A stretch of 64,000 nt of DNA. It comes from Trichaptum fuscoviolaceum. Taxonomy: Eukaryota > Basidiomycota > Agaricomycetes > Hymenochaetales > Trichaptaceae. Position numbers and translations under genes: made by a program. Position 1 is the stretch's first letter, and each line of letters starts with the position of its first letter. Location of the stretch: positions 1,203,671 through 1,267,670 of the forward strand of contig CAJSYZ010000002.1 in NCBI GenBank assembly GCA_910574455.1. The letters run 5' to 3'. The notes beneath the pieces were generated by a model. That model was not told the DNA's origin. It worked only from the letters and a program-made list of their open reading frames with translations, and did no database searches. Positions 50,635 to 61,900 of the stretch are shown here, one piece after another.

Positions 50635-51701
50635 ATGTATATGTTCAGCATCGTCTCCCTCTTCGCCGCATTCACTGCGTTGGCGAACGCAGCTGCCATT
50701 CCGGTTACTCCGACTCCCACCCAGGCCGGTGAGAACTTATACGTTTAACTGTGCACTATTGTCGAAGTATCTGAATTTTCCACTCTTTCGTGCTATGAAG
50801 AATGCGCGAATGAGCAATCGGCTATTGCTCATGTGCACGACCTAACCGAGCAGATCAGGAGCAAGTTGGTCGAAATGCAATCCGAAGGACAGATGCCTGA
50901 CAAAATTCTTGTGTAAGTAACGTCTCCCAAGAATGCTATTCCTTTTTTCACTCAAAGACTCACCGTTCATCTATATAGTGTGCCCATCAACGACGCCCAT
51001 AACCTTGCCGGTACTATTCTCGCCATGACAGAGACTGGTAATGGAGGCGCTGTGGTTTCCATCAGCCCTACCCACGTCGTAAGAGAGGTCAGGGCAGACC
51101 GAAGTGGTCTGGCCAGGTTGTTTAGAAAGACAGCTGGCGTCCCTGGTCCTATTCAAAGTGAGAAACGAGCCCTTCGTTCGCAAAACAATGTAGCTTATAC
51201 TCAACTTTGCAAATTTCCACCTTTGGCTGCGGTACAGCCTGTTCAGGTGAGAAAGCCCTCCTCGCCCATGTCCAGGACTTAGCCGGACAGCTCCGAGAGA
51301 AGTTAATGCTCGCACAGAACCATGGGGGGTCGTCGTAAGTTCACAGTTTTTTCTTAGCGCTAATCCTATTGGAAGCTAAACACATCATCCCAAATTTCTT
51401 CACCATTAGAGGACTGCTGAATGATGTATTGCATCTCGTCGGTGATCTCCTCTCAGTCATTGGCGACGTCCTGGGTTTCCTCCTCGACGGCGTTGTCGGT
51501 GGTATCGCAGGCGGGCCCCTCAGCGTCGGCGGAGTTGCAACAGGCGTAGCAGGAGGTGTAGCCGAAGGAGCTGTTGGAAATGTCGCCGGAGGGGTCGTCG
51601 GAACAGGCACCGGCGCTGCTTCGGGTATTGCAGGCGGAGTGTTGGGTGTCGTTTCTGGTTCTGGTGAATCAGCTAGCTTTGTCGGCGGATGTGACTGCTG
51701 A
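50635..51701 (+). CDS. Small secreted protein with duplicated cysteine motif and glycine-rich tail
   Basis: Five exons: 50635-50728, 50801-50912, 50979-51157, 51238-51334, 51410-51701; 257 residues. A signal peptide is clear (MYMFSIVSLFAAFTALANA). Exon 2 starts with CANEQSAIAHVHDLTEQIRS and exon 4 with CSGEKALLAHVQDLAGQLRE: a repeated motif of about 25 residues, pattern C-x2-E-x-A-(I/L)-x-A-x-V-x-D-L-x2-Q-(I/L)-R-x-K-L, each at an exon start. The last exon encodes LLNDVLHLVGDLLSVIGDVL and then a glycine/valine-rich repeat (GGVAEGAVGNVAGGVVG), ending CDC. I know no named family. A paralogue lies at 56391-57232. Likely extracellular or wall-associated; role unknown. Confidence 0.75.
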
Positions 51702-52268
51702 GCGATGGTTGGGGCGTATATCTCGACACTGTGGATTATTACGCAAACCTGAACTTTCAAAGTGGGATCCTCTCCGTTTCGGGACCAAATACTATTCAGT
51801 ACGACACGGACACATCAGAACTTTCCTCTCACTCACTATATGTAATCATCTGTCGCCACCTGACGTGCTCACTAGCCCGTTTACATATGTTATATTCATT
51901 GATAGTGTTTTTGACATTCATTTAATGTAGCTTCTGACCTTGGCTTCGGTTTATAATAACCTATAATGTAATCAGCCAGTCGCTGTTAAATCCTCTATCC
52001 GGTGCACGTACGGTCTCGGGTACAAAGTTTGAGTACAGTAATTTGAAGTGAAGGAATGGTGGGGAGGAGGGGTTGTGTCATGTTAATGCGCATGTTGAAA
52101 CCAGTACTACATACATTAAGTAGAGACTGTTTTGTTCCACATATTTACCTTCACCAAGCCAAGAAAGATTTTTAGAGATCGTCACAGGAGCTATTCATTA
52201 TAGAAGTTTATGGAAAGCGAACGCTTTTTTTTGTTGGTGATGATGGTGATGGAAACATCAAAAGGCGT
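51702..52268. other. Intergenic, no gene seen
   Basis: 3' region of the secreted-protein gene; no supportable coding. Confidence 0.45.
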
Positions 52269-52777
52269 GCTACTTCGCAACCTCCTTCCCAGGGTTCGCC
52301 TGACGGGCTCCCTTAGTAATAATCTCCCAATTAGTGTTTGAGACAAACAAGACATAACTTAACGGAAAAGGAAAGGGAGCCGTCAGGCGACCCCTGGCAT
52401 ATTAGTTGCTAAGCGAATCCCGCTCGCTGCGGTGCAAACAAGTTCAAACTTGTTCGGGCACCCCCGTTTAGGTAGTCTTCCCGCCATCGAAAATTGCATC
52501 AAAAAGAATTATGGCGATAAATGAAATATTAGTAGAGTTATGAGGCCCGCCATTTTCGATGGCGGGAAGACTACCTAAACGGGGGTGCCCGAACAAGTTT
52601 GAACTTGTTTGCACCGCAGCGAGCGGGATTCGCTTAGCAACTAATATGCCAGGGGTCGCCTGACGGCTCCCTTTCCTTTTCCGTTAAGTTATGTCTTGTT
52701 TGTCTCAAACACTAATTGGGAGATTATTACTAAGGGAGCCCGTCAGGCGAACCCTGGGAAGGAGGTTGGCTACTTCG
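52269..52777. mobile_element. Foldback MITE 2 with 9-bp target duplication
   Basis: 52278-52494 and 52552-52768 are inverted repeats of 217 bp (paired coordinates always sum to 105046) around a 57-bp AT-rich loop. The element is flanked by GCTACTTCG at 52269-52277 and 52769-52777, a perfect 9-bp direct repeat; 9-bp duplications with long arms are characteristic of Mutator-like elements. Ends read CAACCTCCTTCCCAGGG, shared with MITE 1 (CATCCTCCTTCCCAGGG). Each arm also has an inner inverted pair (GGGTTCGCCTGACGGGCTCCC versus GGGAGCCGTCAGGCGACCCC, about 100 bp inward). No protein is encoded. Confidence 0.92.
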
Positions 52778-54049
52778 CCGTGGTAAAGTTTTTGTTGATT
52801 ACAAATTGTCCTCAGGCTGTGCGCGAAAATGCCACGCTCCTTCAACTTGAAGTTCAAGAAACCAACGTGCAGTTGTGCACTGCAGTAACCTCTCTTTCAA
52901 GTTCCTGTCATTCACTCCGCATCTTGACAGTCATTGAGCGCCGTCCTCGTTGAATTGCTTGCCATTTCGTGTGTTATGTACTACATAGGCACATATGCAG
53001 TACGTCTGAAGCTCCGCTTCCAAGCTTGCGTCGCCAAGAAAAACCACTGATGACTTGATTATGTTCCTAGACTTTTGGAGATACTGGGCCCTAAAATAAA
53101 CGAGATAGACTTCTGTCGATCTTAGGTCTTGCAAGACAATCCTAATCAGTGATTTGGGACTTGAATGGATTTACTTCGCCGCAGCACATCTGAATGGTAT
53201 CTGAAACTCACAGTACAGTGCAATTTCTCGCGCACGCTGGCACAGCATAACGCGCACACCAGTGCAATTGAGTGTCATGCGTTCAACCGTAACTTCATAG
53301 TAGTAGGCTGTGCACTCGCATATTCCCATGGGCCTCGTCAGCGTCATTCATCTCGTCACGCTTTGATTTCATCCATTAACTCTTTCACTTCATTCAGTCT
53401 TCTATTATATGATTAAATCCCTATTTGTAGCTTCGACGTCACTTCGAGGGAGTAACTAGAAGTTTCAGCTGGACACCCAAAATGATCTCTTTCTCTATGT
53501 TCATCGCGCGGAGGTACACTGTACATGGGACTGGTCGAGCGCCAGAACGATCGACAGGTGGAATTGGCGTTACATTCATTTTGTAATTACCATTCAACTA
53601 TCAACGAGTATAATTCGGTGTCTTGCATGCTTTTCAGTCTGTTTAGCTGCAGGGGTGATGTCGCCTACTATGAGCGCCATTTGATCCATAGAAGGTATGT
53701 GAACAGTCTTACTTTGTCACCCCACGGTTCCACAAATTAACTGGATGTCGAACTGTGCCGGCTTGTTCCTGTCACATTCTGATGTCAGAGTAGAGATTCC
53801 ATTTACCGAGCACAGGTTCCGTTCACTGGCATTAAGCAGTATAGCGCGCGTTCAAAGAACCCTTCACAAAGCTGGGCGCGACTAAATAGGAGACGGACGT
53901 ATGCGAGAAAGTAGCTGCGCATCAATGAATGCCTGCTCAAGGAAGCTTACGATAATCTACCCGCAGTCTAGCGCTGGAATGCGCAGTGTTATAAAGGTTG
54001 TATCCTTGCGTAAGCTCTTGACTCATTTCTGCCTACCCCATCCTCCTCT
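52778..54049. other. Intergenic, no gene seen
   Basis: About 1.3 kb without a supportable gene; promoter of the Tvp38-like gene expected at the right end. Confidence 0.45.
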
Positions 54050-55560
54050 ATGTCATCAACAGCACCTGACAGCGAGAACAATAGGTCCTTCGTTGGTAAC
54101 AACATATCCCGGCTGCCATCACCAACACCATCAGAATGCGATCTGTTGAACATGAGGAGCGCCAGAATATTGGGTGGATTTTATAAGCCTAGAACCAAGA
54201 GTCCATGTGAGTGTCTTTTGCTTCCCTAAGGAAACTACATTGCTTAATAGTTTACTAGGGTACTACTATATTATTCCGATCGTGATTGTTGTCATCGTCA
54301 TCCTTCTTGCTGTTTATCAAAAGCAAATTGTACATTGGTTGGAACCGGCTACAAAGAAAATCAAGAAGTGTGTTATGCAGCGATAACTCCCATTTACTAT
54401 GCTTGTAGCTTACTTACTTACCTTCCTGGCAGCCTGCCCGGTGGATTCCTTATCCCGGTCGCGGTGTTTATGATAATATCTATCCCGCCTGTGAGTACCA
54501 TTTTAATGAAAATAAACCCAGACTGACGGGTACAATCCTTGCAAGCTCTTTGGCCAAGAGATTGTTGCAATTCTTGTGGGCCTCGTTTGGGGACTGGGGT
54601 TTGGTTTCGCTATTACTGCCGCCGGAACGTTGATCGGTGAAACTATCGTCTTTCTGTGAGTTACATGTGGAGTACAGTTTCAGTTCCAACCGAAATGCTC
54701 ACCTGCACCCTCAGTGTGTTCAGATACCTTTTCCGTACATCCGGGGCGAACATAGAGAAGCAGAAAGTGCAGTATGCCGCGCTAGCTCGGATAATCCGTG
54801 AAGGTGGCATTGTAATCGCGGTTGTGGTGCGGTACAGTGTTGTTCCGAATCACTGTGAGCTGAACTTTATTTGGTGCAACCTGCAAGATTAACGTTCTAG
54901 CAAAATCAGTCGTGACGGCGCTATTCGCTGTCTGCGGAGTGAAATTATGGGTCTTCCTCTTGTCTGCCGTCCTTTCTCTCCCCTTGCACGTAGTCACCGT
55001 CTTCATCGGCCATGCACTTAAAGACGAGCAAGAAGGTAAACTCTCATCGTTTGATCTCATATACAGCACACTAGCTCAAGTGACGGACAACATCTCCCAC
55101 AGGAAAGAATAAAACCGTGGACAATGCTGTCACTTACTCTACCCTTGGCGCCACTATCATCGTTACGTATGCTGCCATGTTCTATTTGGGATACGAGATG
55201 GATAAGATCAAAGCTGATGTTGTGTTGCAGAGACGCAAAGAAAGGTATGTATGACTTCTAGCTCTGTACGGAGGACTGGCATTGATCATTATGTCTTCCT
55301 ACAGACAAATGCAATTATCAATGGGTGACTTCTCTGTTGATGACGGATCGAGGATGGAAATGGGTAGGGTGATAGACATGGGCTCGAAGTTCGAAGGTCC
55401 AGGTTATGGAGACCGATGCGCACCAGTGAACAACGATAACTCTGCACCTGGATCCTCGGAACCGACATACCCGCCTTCATCTCACGTCCCTGATCGCAAC
55501 ACCCTTACGCCGTATGTCGGTGGGTATGCGGGAACTGGTAAGAGGCATTACTCTTCTTGA
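54050..55560 (+). CDS. Tvp38/DedA-like (VTT domain) membrane protein
   Basis: Eight exons: 54050-54206, 54259-54367, 54433-54490, 54546-54655, 54715-54854, 54901-55035, 55103-55244, 55305-55560; 368 residues. After a soluble serine/proline N-terminus comes a membrane helix (YYIIPIVIVVIVILLAVY), then the VTT/SNARE-associated Golgi domain: PGGFLIPVAVFMIISIPPLF, GQEIVAILVGLVWGLGFGFA with ITAAGTLIGE, then RIIREGGIVIAVVVRYSVVP, and LFAVCGVKLWVFLLSAVLSL. A further helix (GATIIVTYAAMFYLGYEM) precedes a cytosolic tail. The conserved R in VVVRYSVVP matches the family's R-x-(S)-x-x-P element. Relatives act in Golgi membranes and as lipid scramblases (VMP1/TMEM41 side of the superfamily). It lies between the two secreted-protein genes. 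Confidence 0.82.
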
Positions 55561-56390
55561 AGACTCCCAGCATCGTTGTATGCGCTCAGGACGCCATCCC
55601 AAAGTACAGGAAACGAAAATACCTTGCGGACTATCCGTACTACTCCCTTACGACTGATTCCCTCATATCAATTCCCGAAGGGACGTTATGTCATGCTTCC
55701 ATTGATGAGTATTCCCTCTTTCAGTCACGACATTCATTATATATTCTTCAACTGTACATTACAATATTCCAGCATGATCGTATGCACTGTATCTAAGCGT
55801 TGTACTTACAGCATTGCGTACTTTATCTTCAATATGTTATAGTCTCCTCGCTTTCTCTGTTGTTGTTTGTTTTGTTGCTTTCTTGCAAACAAACAATCTT
55901 CAAGGCAGTGTTGGTCTTGCTCACTGACACATCTGAACGGCATAGACTCGTGTGCCGAGGCCTTACTATCTATGCATGCTCAGGCATGATAGCCATTCGA
56001 AAGTACTAAGTCTCATTTTTCTCGCCCGCGTTGGAAATTGATGAGTAGGTCGAATTCAAGTTATTGCCGCTTGAGCCAAGATCCTCACATTAAGAACTAC
56101 GTAGCGACTACGTCTATGCAGTCGACCTACTCGCATCTCAATTTGAGTAATCCTGAACGGGGATGATGCGGGCGAGAACATAGCACTCAAATAACTGTCC
56201 ATCTAAGTTCTTATAGAGGGCTATTCCCTTTGTGAAAGAAGCGCTACAGATTCATATAAATGTGATGTATATCTGGTGAAGCCTTCATACAATCTGGGCC
56301 ACTCTCATACATAATCTCACTTTCCTTTGACTTCGCCCGCTGTAGTATTTCCCTCACAAGCTACCCGTTCCTTCATAATTCAATAAGCAT
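55561..56390. other. Intergenic with promoter of secreted-protein gene 2
   Basis: 830 bp, no gene seen. A TATA box at 56255-56260 (TTCATATAAATG) lies 136 bp before the ATG at 56391. Confidence 0.5.
56255..56260 (+). promoter_or_regulatory. TATA box of secreted-protein gene 2
   Basis: TATAAA in TTCATATAAATG, followed by a pyrimidine-rich leader and ATG 136 bp downstream, as in the paralogue at 50635. Confidence 0.55.
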
Positions 56391-57232
56391 ATGCTCCACC
56401 TCATCCCCTTCTTCGTTGCAATCTCGGCAGTGATTAACGCAGCTATTATTTCCGCTACCCCGGCTTCAAGTCAGAATGGTGAGAGGAATTTCATTATATA
56501 TATATATACCATAGTGACTGATCGTTTTCTTCTTCACATGCGGAAGCGTGCGCCAATGAGAAATCTGCCATCGTTTCCATACACGGCCCAGTGGAGCAAC
56601 TCCAGAGCCTGAGCAAGGTCGTCGAGATTAAAGGACAGCCGGCTACACACAGGCCTTACAAGGATCTCAAGTAAGACAATATTCGATATTATTCGAATGG
56701 CATAATGGTGACAGATGTTTTATGCTCTTCACTCTACAGCTTGTCCATGGATTATAATGCGATACTTATAGCAGAACTAGACAGATTGACCGTGATAGGA
56801 AATCTGGCACTCCACACAGAAGGGCCTATAGAGGGCTTTGAAAGCATCCCTGATCCGCTGCCGGACAATCAGCCTCTATTCAAGAATGCTGTTGGATCCC
56901 CTGGACCGGTTGAAAGTGAGAAATCAAGAGCGCCCCTTATCAATCAAATCGAACCTTGCTCGAGCGAGAAGGCCATCCTCGCTCGAGTCAAGAATAATGC
57001 CAAACAGCTCAAAGACAAATTGGCACCCTCAGTGTAAGCTTGACTTTATTTCACTCTTTCGAGTGTGAATGCCAAGGTGTGGTGCTTTCAGTGCTGATTG
57101 ATTTGGATATCTGCCATTCTTTTCTTAAGGACATCCAACGGTGTGAGTGGTGATGTTGACGACTTTGTCGGAGACCTCGATAATATGATTTTGATCGCCA
57201 ACGAAGGCATTGCTGACAGCGATACCGCCTAG
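56391..57232 (+). CDS. Small secreted protein, paralogue of the 50635 gene, without glycine-rich tail
   Basis: Four exons: 56391-56478, 56547-56670, 56740-57033, 57130-57232; 202 residues. Signal peptide MLHLIPFFVAISAVINA. Exon 2 begins with CANEKSAIVSIHGPVEQLQS, and a second motif copy CSSEKAILARVKNNAKQLKD with DKL follows in exon 3, matching the two motif copies of gene 1. Between them, GSPGPVESEK aligns with GVPGPIQ of gene 1, but the intron that interrupts gene 1 there is absent as a spliced unit (see findings). The C-terminus (VDDFVGDLDNMILIANEGIA) is acidic and lacks the glycine-rich tail. Function unknown; the family may be lineage-specific. Confidence 0.72.
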
Positions 57233-58931
57233 GGAGGATTTTCTTGGAGCTGGTAGAGAGATTGGCTGGTTAATGTGTGATATGGCTGAAGAGACGTACA
57301 TCAATGGTGATCATACATATTTTGCCGAACGGAAAAAGTCCCATTGGAGAATTTCTAATCCGTATATAAGCACTCAATAGTACAACACAGACAACATTCC
57401 CTTCTCTCACCATCTACAATTTCTTGACGCAACCTCATACACGCAGTGGCTCATTCAATAGGTACTAAAGCTTATAGCCTATCTGTAGGCTTCGATATGT
57501 CTCATGACGTTCTCGATCGACGTTGGCATATATCTTTTATGTGTTCTGTATAGTTATACGGAGAAGGAACCGTGTCCGCATCCATTCTGCTGCACTATAT
57601 CCAATTGAGACATAGCGAAAGGAGTACAATGGACATGTCAAGACCGTGATATGCGAGTACGGAGCCTGGTATCGACGAAGAGAATAGCACTGAGTAATAT
57701 GATCTAGAGATTTTGATCGCTCGCTAGATGAGGAAGAAGTACGCCTTTAAGAAACCCAAAGTAGTATGCGAAGGAAGAGGAGGAAAGAAGAAATGGTGGT
57801 GGAGTGAAGGCAAGAGGCGAGATCGATACATACCGGCTGCAATGGGAGAATTTTACACTCCGATGTAACCTTAAATATAAATACTAATTGCGAGTGGCTG
57901 TCGGGCCGATTGCGTGCCGATCATTTCCTCGCTGCTGATAATCCGTGCAGCTCGAACAACCTGTTGTAATTTGGCCACCTTTGCTTGCAACATGTTTGTC
58001 GCAAGTCGGAAAGCCAGTAACATGTATAGATATAATGATGGGCAATTGGAATACGCCAAGAAGAGTTTACGCGTTTACAACTCTAAGAAGCGAAGAAGCG
58101 TTGTGCATGGTCCGGGAAGTTACACAGAGCTACTTCCTACCAGGCGTCCTCACTGATAAGACTCCTTCGGGTTGCTTCCGGCCGAGAAGTGATGGCTGGA
58201 GATGCATGGTGCGTATTGACGTGTCTATGGTGTAAAGTATGACTGCATGGTAGCTTCACGAATAGAGCCGAAAGAACGAACGTTATCGGTAGCTTTTAAA
58301 TGCAAGATGCATGGTGCCGTTAGAAGTTACGTGTGCTAGACGGTCGACTGTAGGAGATTGACCCGGAGAACGCACGGTGCGCGGATTTCGTGCGGAATCG
58401 GTGCTCCGCAAACATTTCATGGAGAATTTTAAGCAATTTGTAAATAGGCTATGCGCAGTTTATCCACACAAGGGGTCGAATATCTTCGTCCATTTTGATG
58501 AATTTCCGGCGTGCGGTAGGGAGGGATTCGGGGAAGGGACGGAAGGTCTGTGGGTCGGAGCTCAGAGAAAAGGCCGGGACATTAACCGGATGCTGACGTC
58601 AGTTATAGCTTTTAGGAAGATGTGCGGGAAAACACTACCGGATGTGGGACAAACTGATAAACTACACGCCATACGCCCGGCCGGCTCCTTGGGAAGCGCT
58701 GGAGGAATGGGTGGAGGCTTCCGACCCGCTCGTTATCTAGCTAAGACATAAAAGACTACAGATACTGAGATGCGGCGTCCAGACCTCTCGGACCTTGAGC
58801 ACATTGCCCGCCAGGCTTTGCGGCTTCGTATATATACCTGAGCTGGCACGCTCGCGACGAGATTATCGAGATAACAGCCCTTTACTGCTATCGCTGGTGC
58901 AATTAACTTGAAGCTCAAGGCTGCCCAAGTT
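57233..58931. other. Gene-poor region with an orphan promoter-like site
   Basis: About 1.7 kb. The left part (57350-57470) resembles the upstream regions of the two secreted-protein genes: TATATAAG then a pyrimidine-rich leader. No open frame with a signal peptide follows. Frames in 58377-58751 have no family support. Confidence 0.45.
57363..57370 (+). promoter_or_regulatory. Orphan TATA-like element
   Basis: TATATAAG in CCGTATATAAGCACTC, followed by a CT-rich leader (TTCCCTTCTCTCACCATC) as upstream of the secreted-protein genes, but no coding frame follows. Confidence 0.35.
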
Positions 58932-61900
58932 ATGGTGATGACTACTGGCAAACTGTTCAATGGAAGGACGACAAGGGGACTGCTGCAGAGAACGACGACT
59001 GGGAGGATACCACAGGGGACGATTAGGAGGACGCACTTCACGAGGCCATCGAGTTTCTCATCGACATCGACTGCTTCATCCTCGCAGAACAGACATCGTC
59101 TACACCACCACAGCATCAGGCGATATCTCAGCACCTCGCCCAGCTCATCAGCGAGCAGGTCGACTAATCGCTCGACCCGACTTACACTTCTCAGTCTCTC
59201 CGTTGGGCTTGGCTTAGGCGGCTCAGCCTACCTCTTGCACTCCCCTGTCCGGCTTGACGCATCGTTATCTGCTCCCCTCGCCAAGCAGGATGACTCCTCT
59301 AGTTCACTGCACAAAAACCAACCACCCCTCAGCTCTCTAATCCGCTCGTATGTTGTGTACACGCTCTGCTCGATCCCGGCGCTTGTCGACGCAAGTCCAG
59401 CGCTGTTAAAGCACACATTTGCGATCCCTGGCGTACGGTGGATAGCGGAAAAGGTTGTGCGGGGTACGTTCTTTGCTCAGGTAAGTCCTCAATCCTCAAC
59501 TTGAATTGTCTGCCTCTTCTTGAACTTTGGGCGAGCTTTCTTTCATTTTTCTCACATTTCTTCTCTTCAAATTTCCTACGTTATTCATATTACTATCTCC
59601 ACCTCTCCGCTAATACAACATTCATCAACCACCTGCCTCGACTGTACTGTCCTTCTTTGGCTTTGCAATCTGCTCTCTTCGATTGCGAGGTCCGATTTGG
59701 CATGCACAGCTCGGGTCAGGAGTTGATGGTTTAGGTATTTGCATTCATTTTGGTTGAATCACACTTTAATTCTCAAGTTATGTCTGAGGTTCATATGTCC
59801 ACCTGCAAAGAAAGCAAAGTTATTTCCGAGCAGAAATTCGAATCTACACAAACACATTGTCTGATCTATAAGCCAAACCCATATTTTGTTGTATCTCAAC
59901 TTCCTCCTTTTTTCATCACATTCCATTACCATGGTCTCGTCACCCGGCTGCCTAGTAAAGTGTAGTAGCTGGGTTTTGGACGGACCAGAAATGGGTGCTC
60001 ATGTACTTGCAGTGGATGAAAAGGAATTTAGGGAGAAAGAGAATTTGCGCTTGCGCTGGGTATGACCGTTGATTATCGGCGCGTCCTCCACTACTTCTTC
60101 ATCCTGTTCATGTTTCTGCTTTATTTTATTTTATTTTTTTGGATTACCTCCACAAGTGATGGTTCTTCATACCTATGCTCACATATTATACGTCTTACCT
60201 GTTCGTCGGACGTGCTGGACAATATACTGATCATGAAACTCGTATCTTTTTTCATCTTATGTTGACTCCGATGACAGTTCGTAGGCGGCGACACAGCAGA
60301 AGAAGCGATCCCCATCGTTGCAGCGCTTCGCATGGAAGGTAAAGGAACTCTATTCGCTTACAGTGTTGAGGTCGACGAGGATGAGGCTTCCGGCTCCTCG
60401 GGCGCGACGTCGAGCTCAATCCACGATAGCACCATCGCGTCGTCAACGTCGCTCCCGATCCACAAACGGATCGTGGAGGAGATGGTGCATTCCATCGACG
60501 TCGCCGCGGATTTCGAGGACGGGATCCTCGGCGAGCAGGGTCTAAAAGGAGGGCGCAGGACGTGGGTCGCCGTGAAGCTCACGGCCCTCCTCCCGAACGC
60601 CCACGCCCTGCACAGGCTCTCCGCGCACCTCGTGCGCACGCGCCCGCCTCTGCCCGGCGGCGAGGTCGTGCCCTTCCCTGGGTCGCCGCGGGACGCGGAT
60701 CTGGACGTCTTGGATGTTGTCAGCGTGGATGCCGAGACGGGTGCGATCAGCGCGAAGGCGAGTGCGCTCCCGCGCAACACTCCCCTGACTGTGCAAGACC
60801 TGAAGGACCTGAAAGAGTTGAGGGATGATTTGTTCAGGATCTGCAAGAGAGCGGAGGAGAGGGGCGTGAGGATTATTATAGATGCTGAGTATAGGTTCGT
60901 GATTGCATCTTTTTTCTGTATCTCGCGTGTATCTGATATTAATTCATGGCGTTCTATATTGTTAATAGCTGGTATCAGGTACGATCTCTTGCCTCACATC
61001 TTATAACTATTTGAAGCAGTCACTTACCTGTGGGTATTTGTGTTGCGTGCAGCCGGCCATTGATGCGTACACCCTTGCGCTCATGCGTACATTTAACCGG
61101 CTTTCTCCATCCTCCACTTCGTCGTCGAAGCTGAATTTCAGGAAACTTGTTGGTGGATTGAAGGGAAGCGAACGCGAGAATGTGGATAACGTGGGTCGAG
61201 TTCAGCCCCTCGTGTATGCGACGTATCAGGCATATCTAAGGCGGTAAATGCATTCTATAAGTTATTTCAGTTTATGCATTTGGTCGCTGACGAGTTTCCT
61301 CGATGAATGAATTGTAGGACCCCTGCGCAGCTGGCCCACGACATCGCCGCCGCACGCGCTGGTGGATTTGCGCTCGGCGTGAAGCTCGTCCGCGGAGCGT
61401 ACCACCCGCACGAGATTGCCGCGCACCCGTCCGTGACGTCTCCCGAAGTCTCCACCCCCGCTCCTGCTCCCTCCTCCGAGGTAACGAAGAAGAGCAAGAC
61501 CAAGACCAAAGACCGCGTGACCTTGAGCATCTCGCCCGAGCCCGTCCCGCCCGTCTGGCTCGTGAAGGAGGACTCTGATGCATGCTACAACGCGTGCGTC
61601 GCCATGCTCGTCGGCGCCGTTGCGCAGGACCTGCGCGCGAAAAGAGCACAGCCGGGCGTGGGCGTGTTGTTTGGCACGCATAACTGGCGCTCGTGCGATG
61701 TGGTGCTGGACGAGCTCGTGCGCGCCGGCCTGGCGACGCGTGAGGTGCACGGAGGAGACGTAGAGAGCAAGGTGAAGGAAGTGGTGACGATCCCGGACGA
61801 GGTGTGCGAGCGCGTGACGATGGGTCAGCTATATGGGATGAGCGATGCATTGACGGAGAGTATCGTGGAGAGGACGCGGACGAGTACGCCTTTCGTCATC

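Noticed and set aside
58377..58751. Plus-strand frame of 124 codons before proline dehydrogenase
   Set aside because: No recognisable domain, no splice context and composition unlike neighbouring genes.
60358..60846. Minus-strand frame of 162 codons within proline dehydrogenase
   Set aside because: Antisense shadow of a GC-rich exon with clear family motifs on the plus strand.
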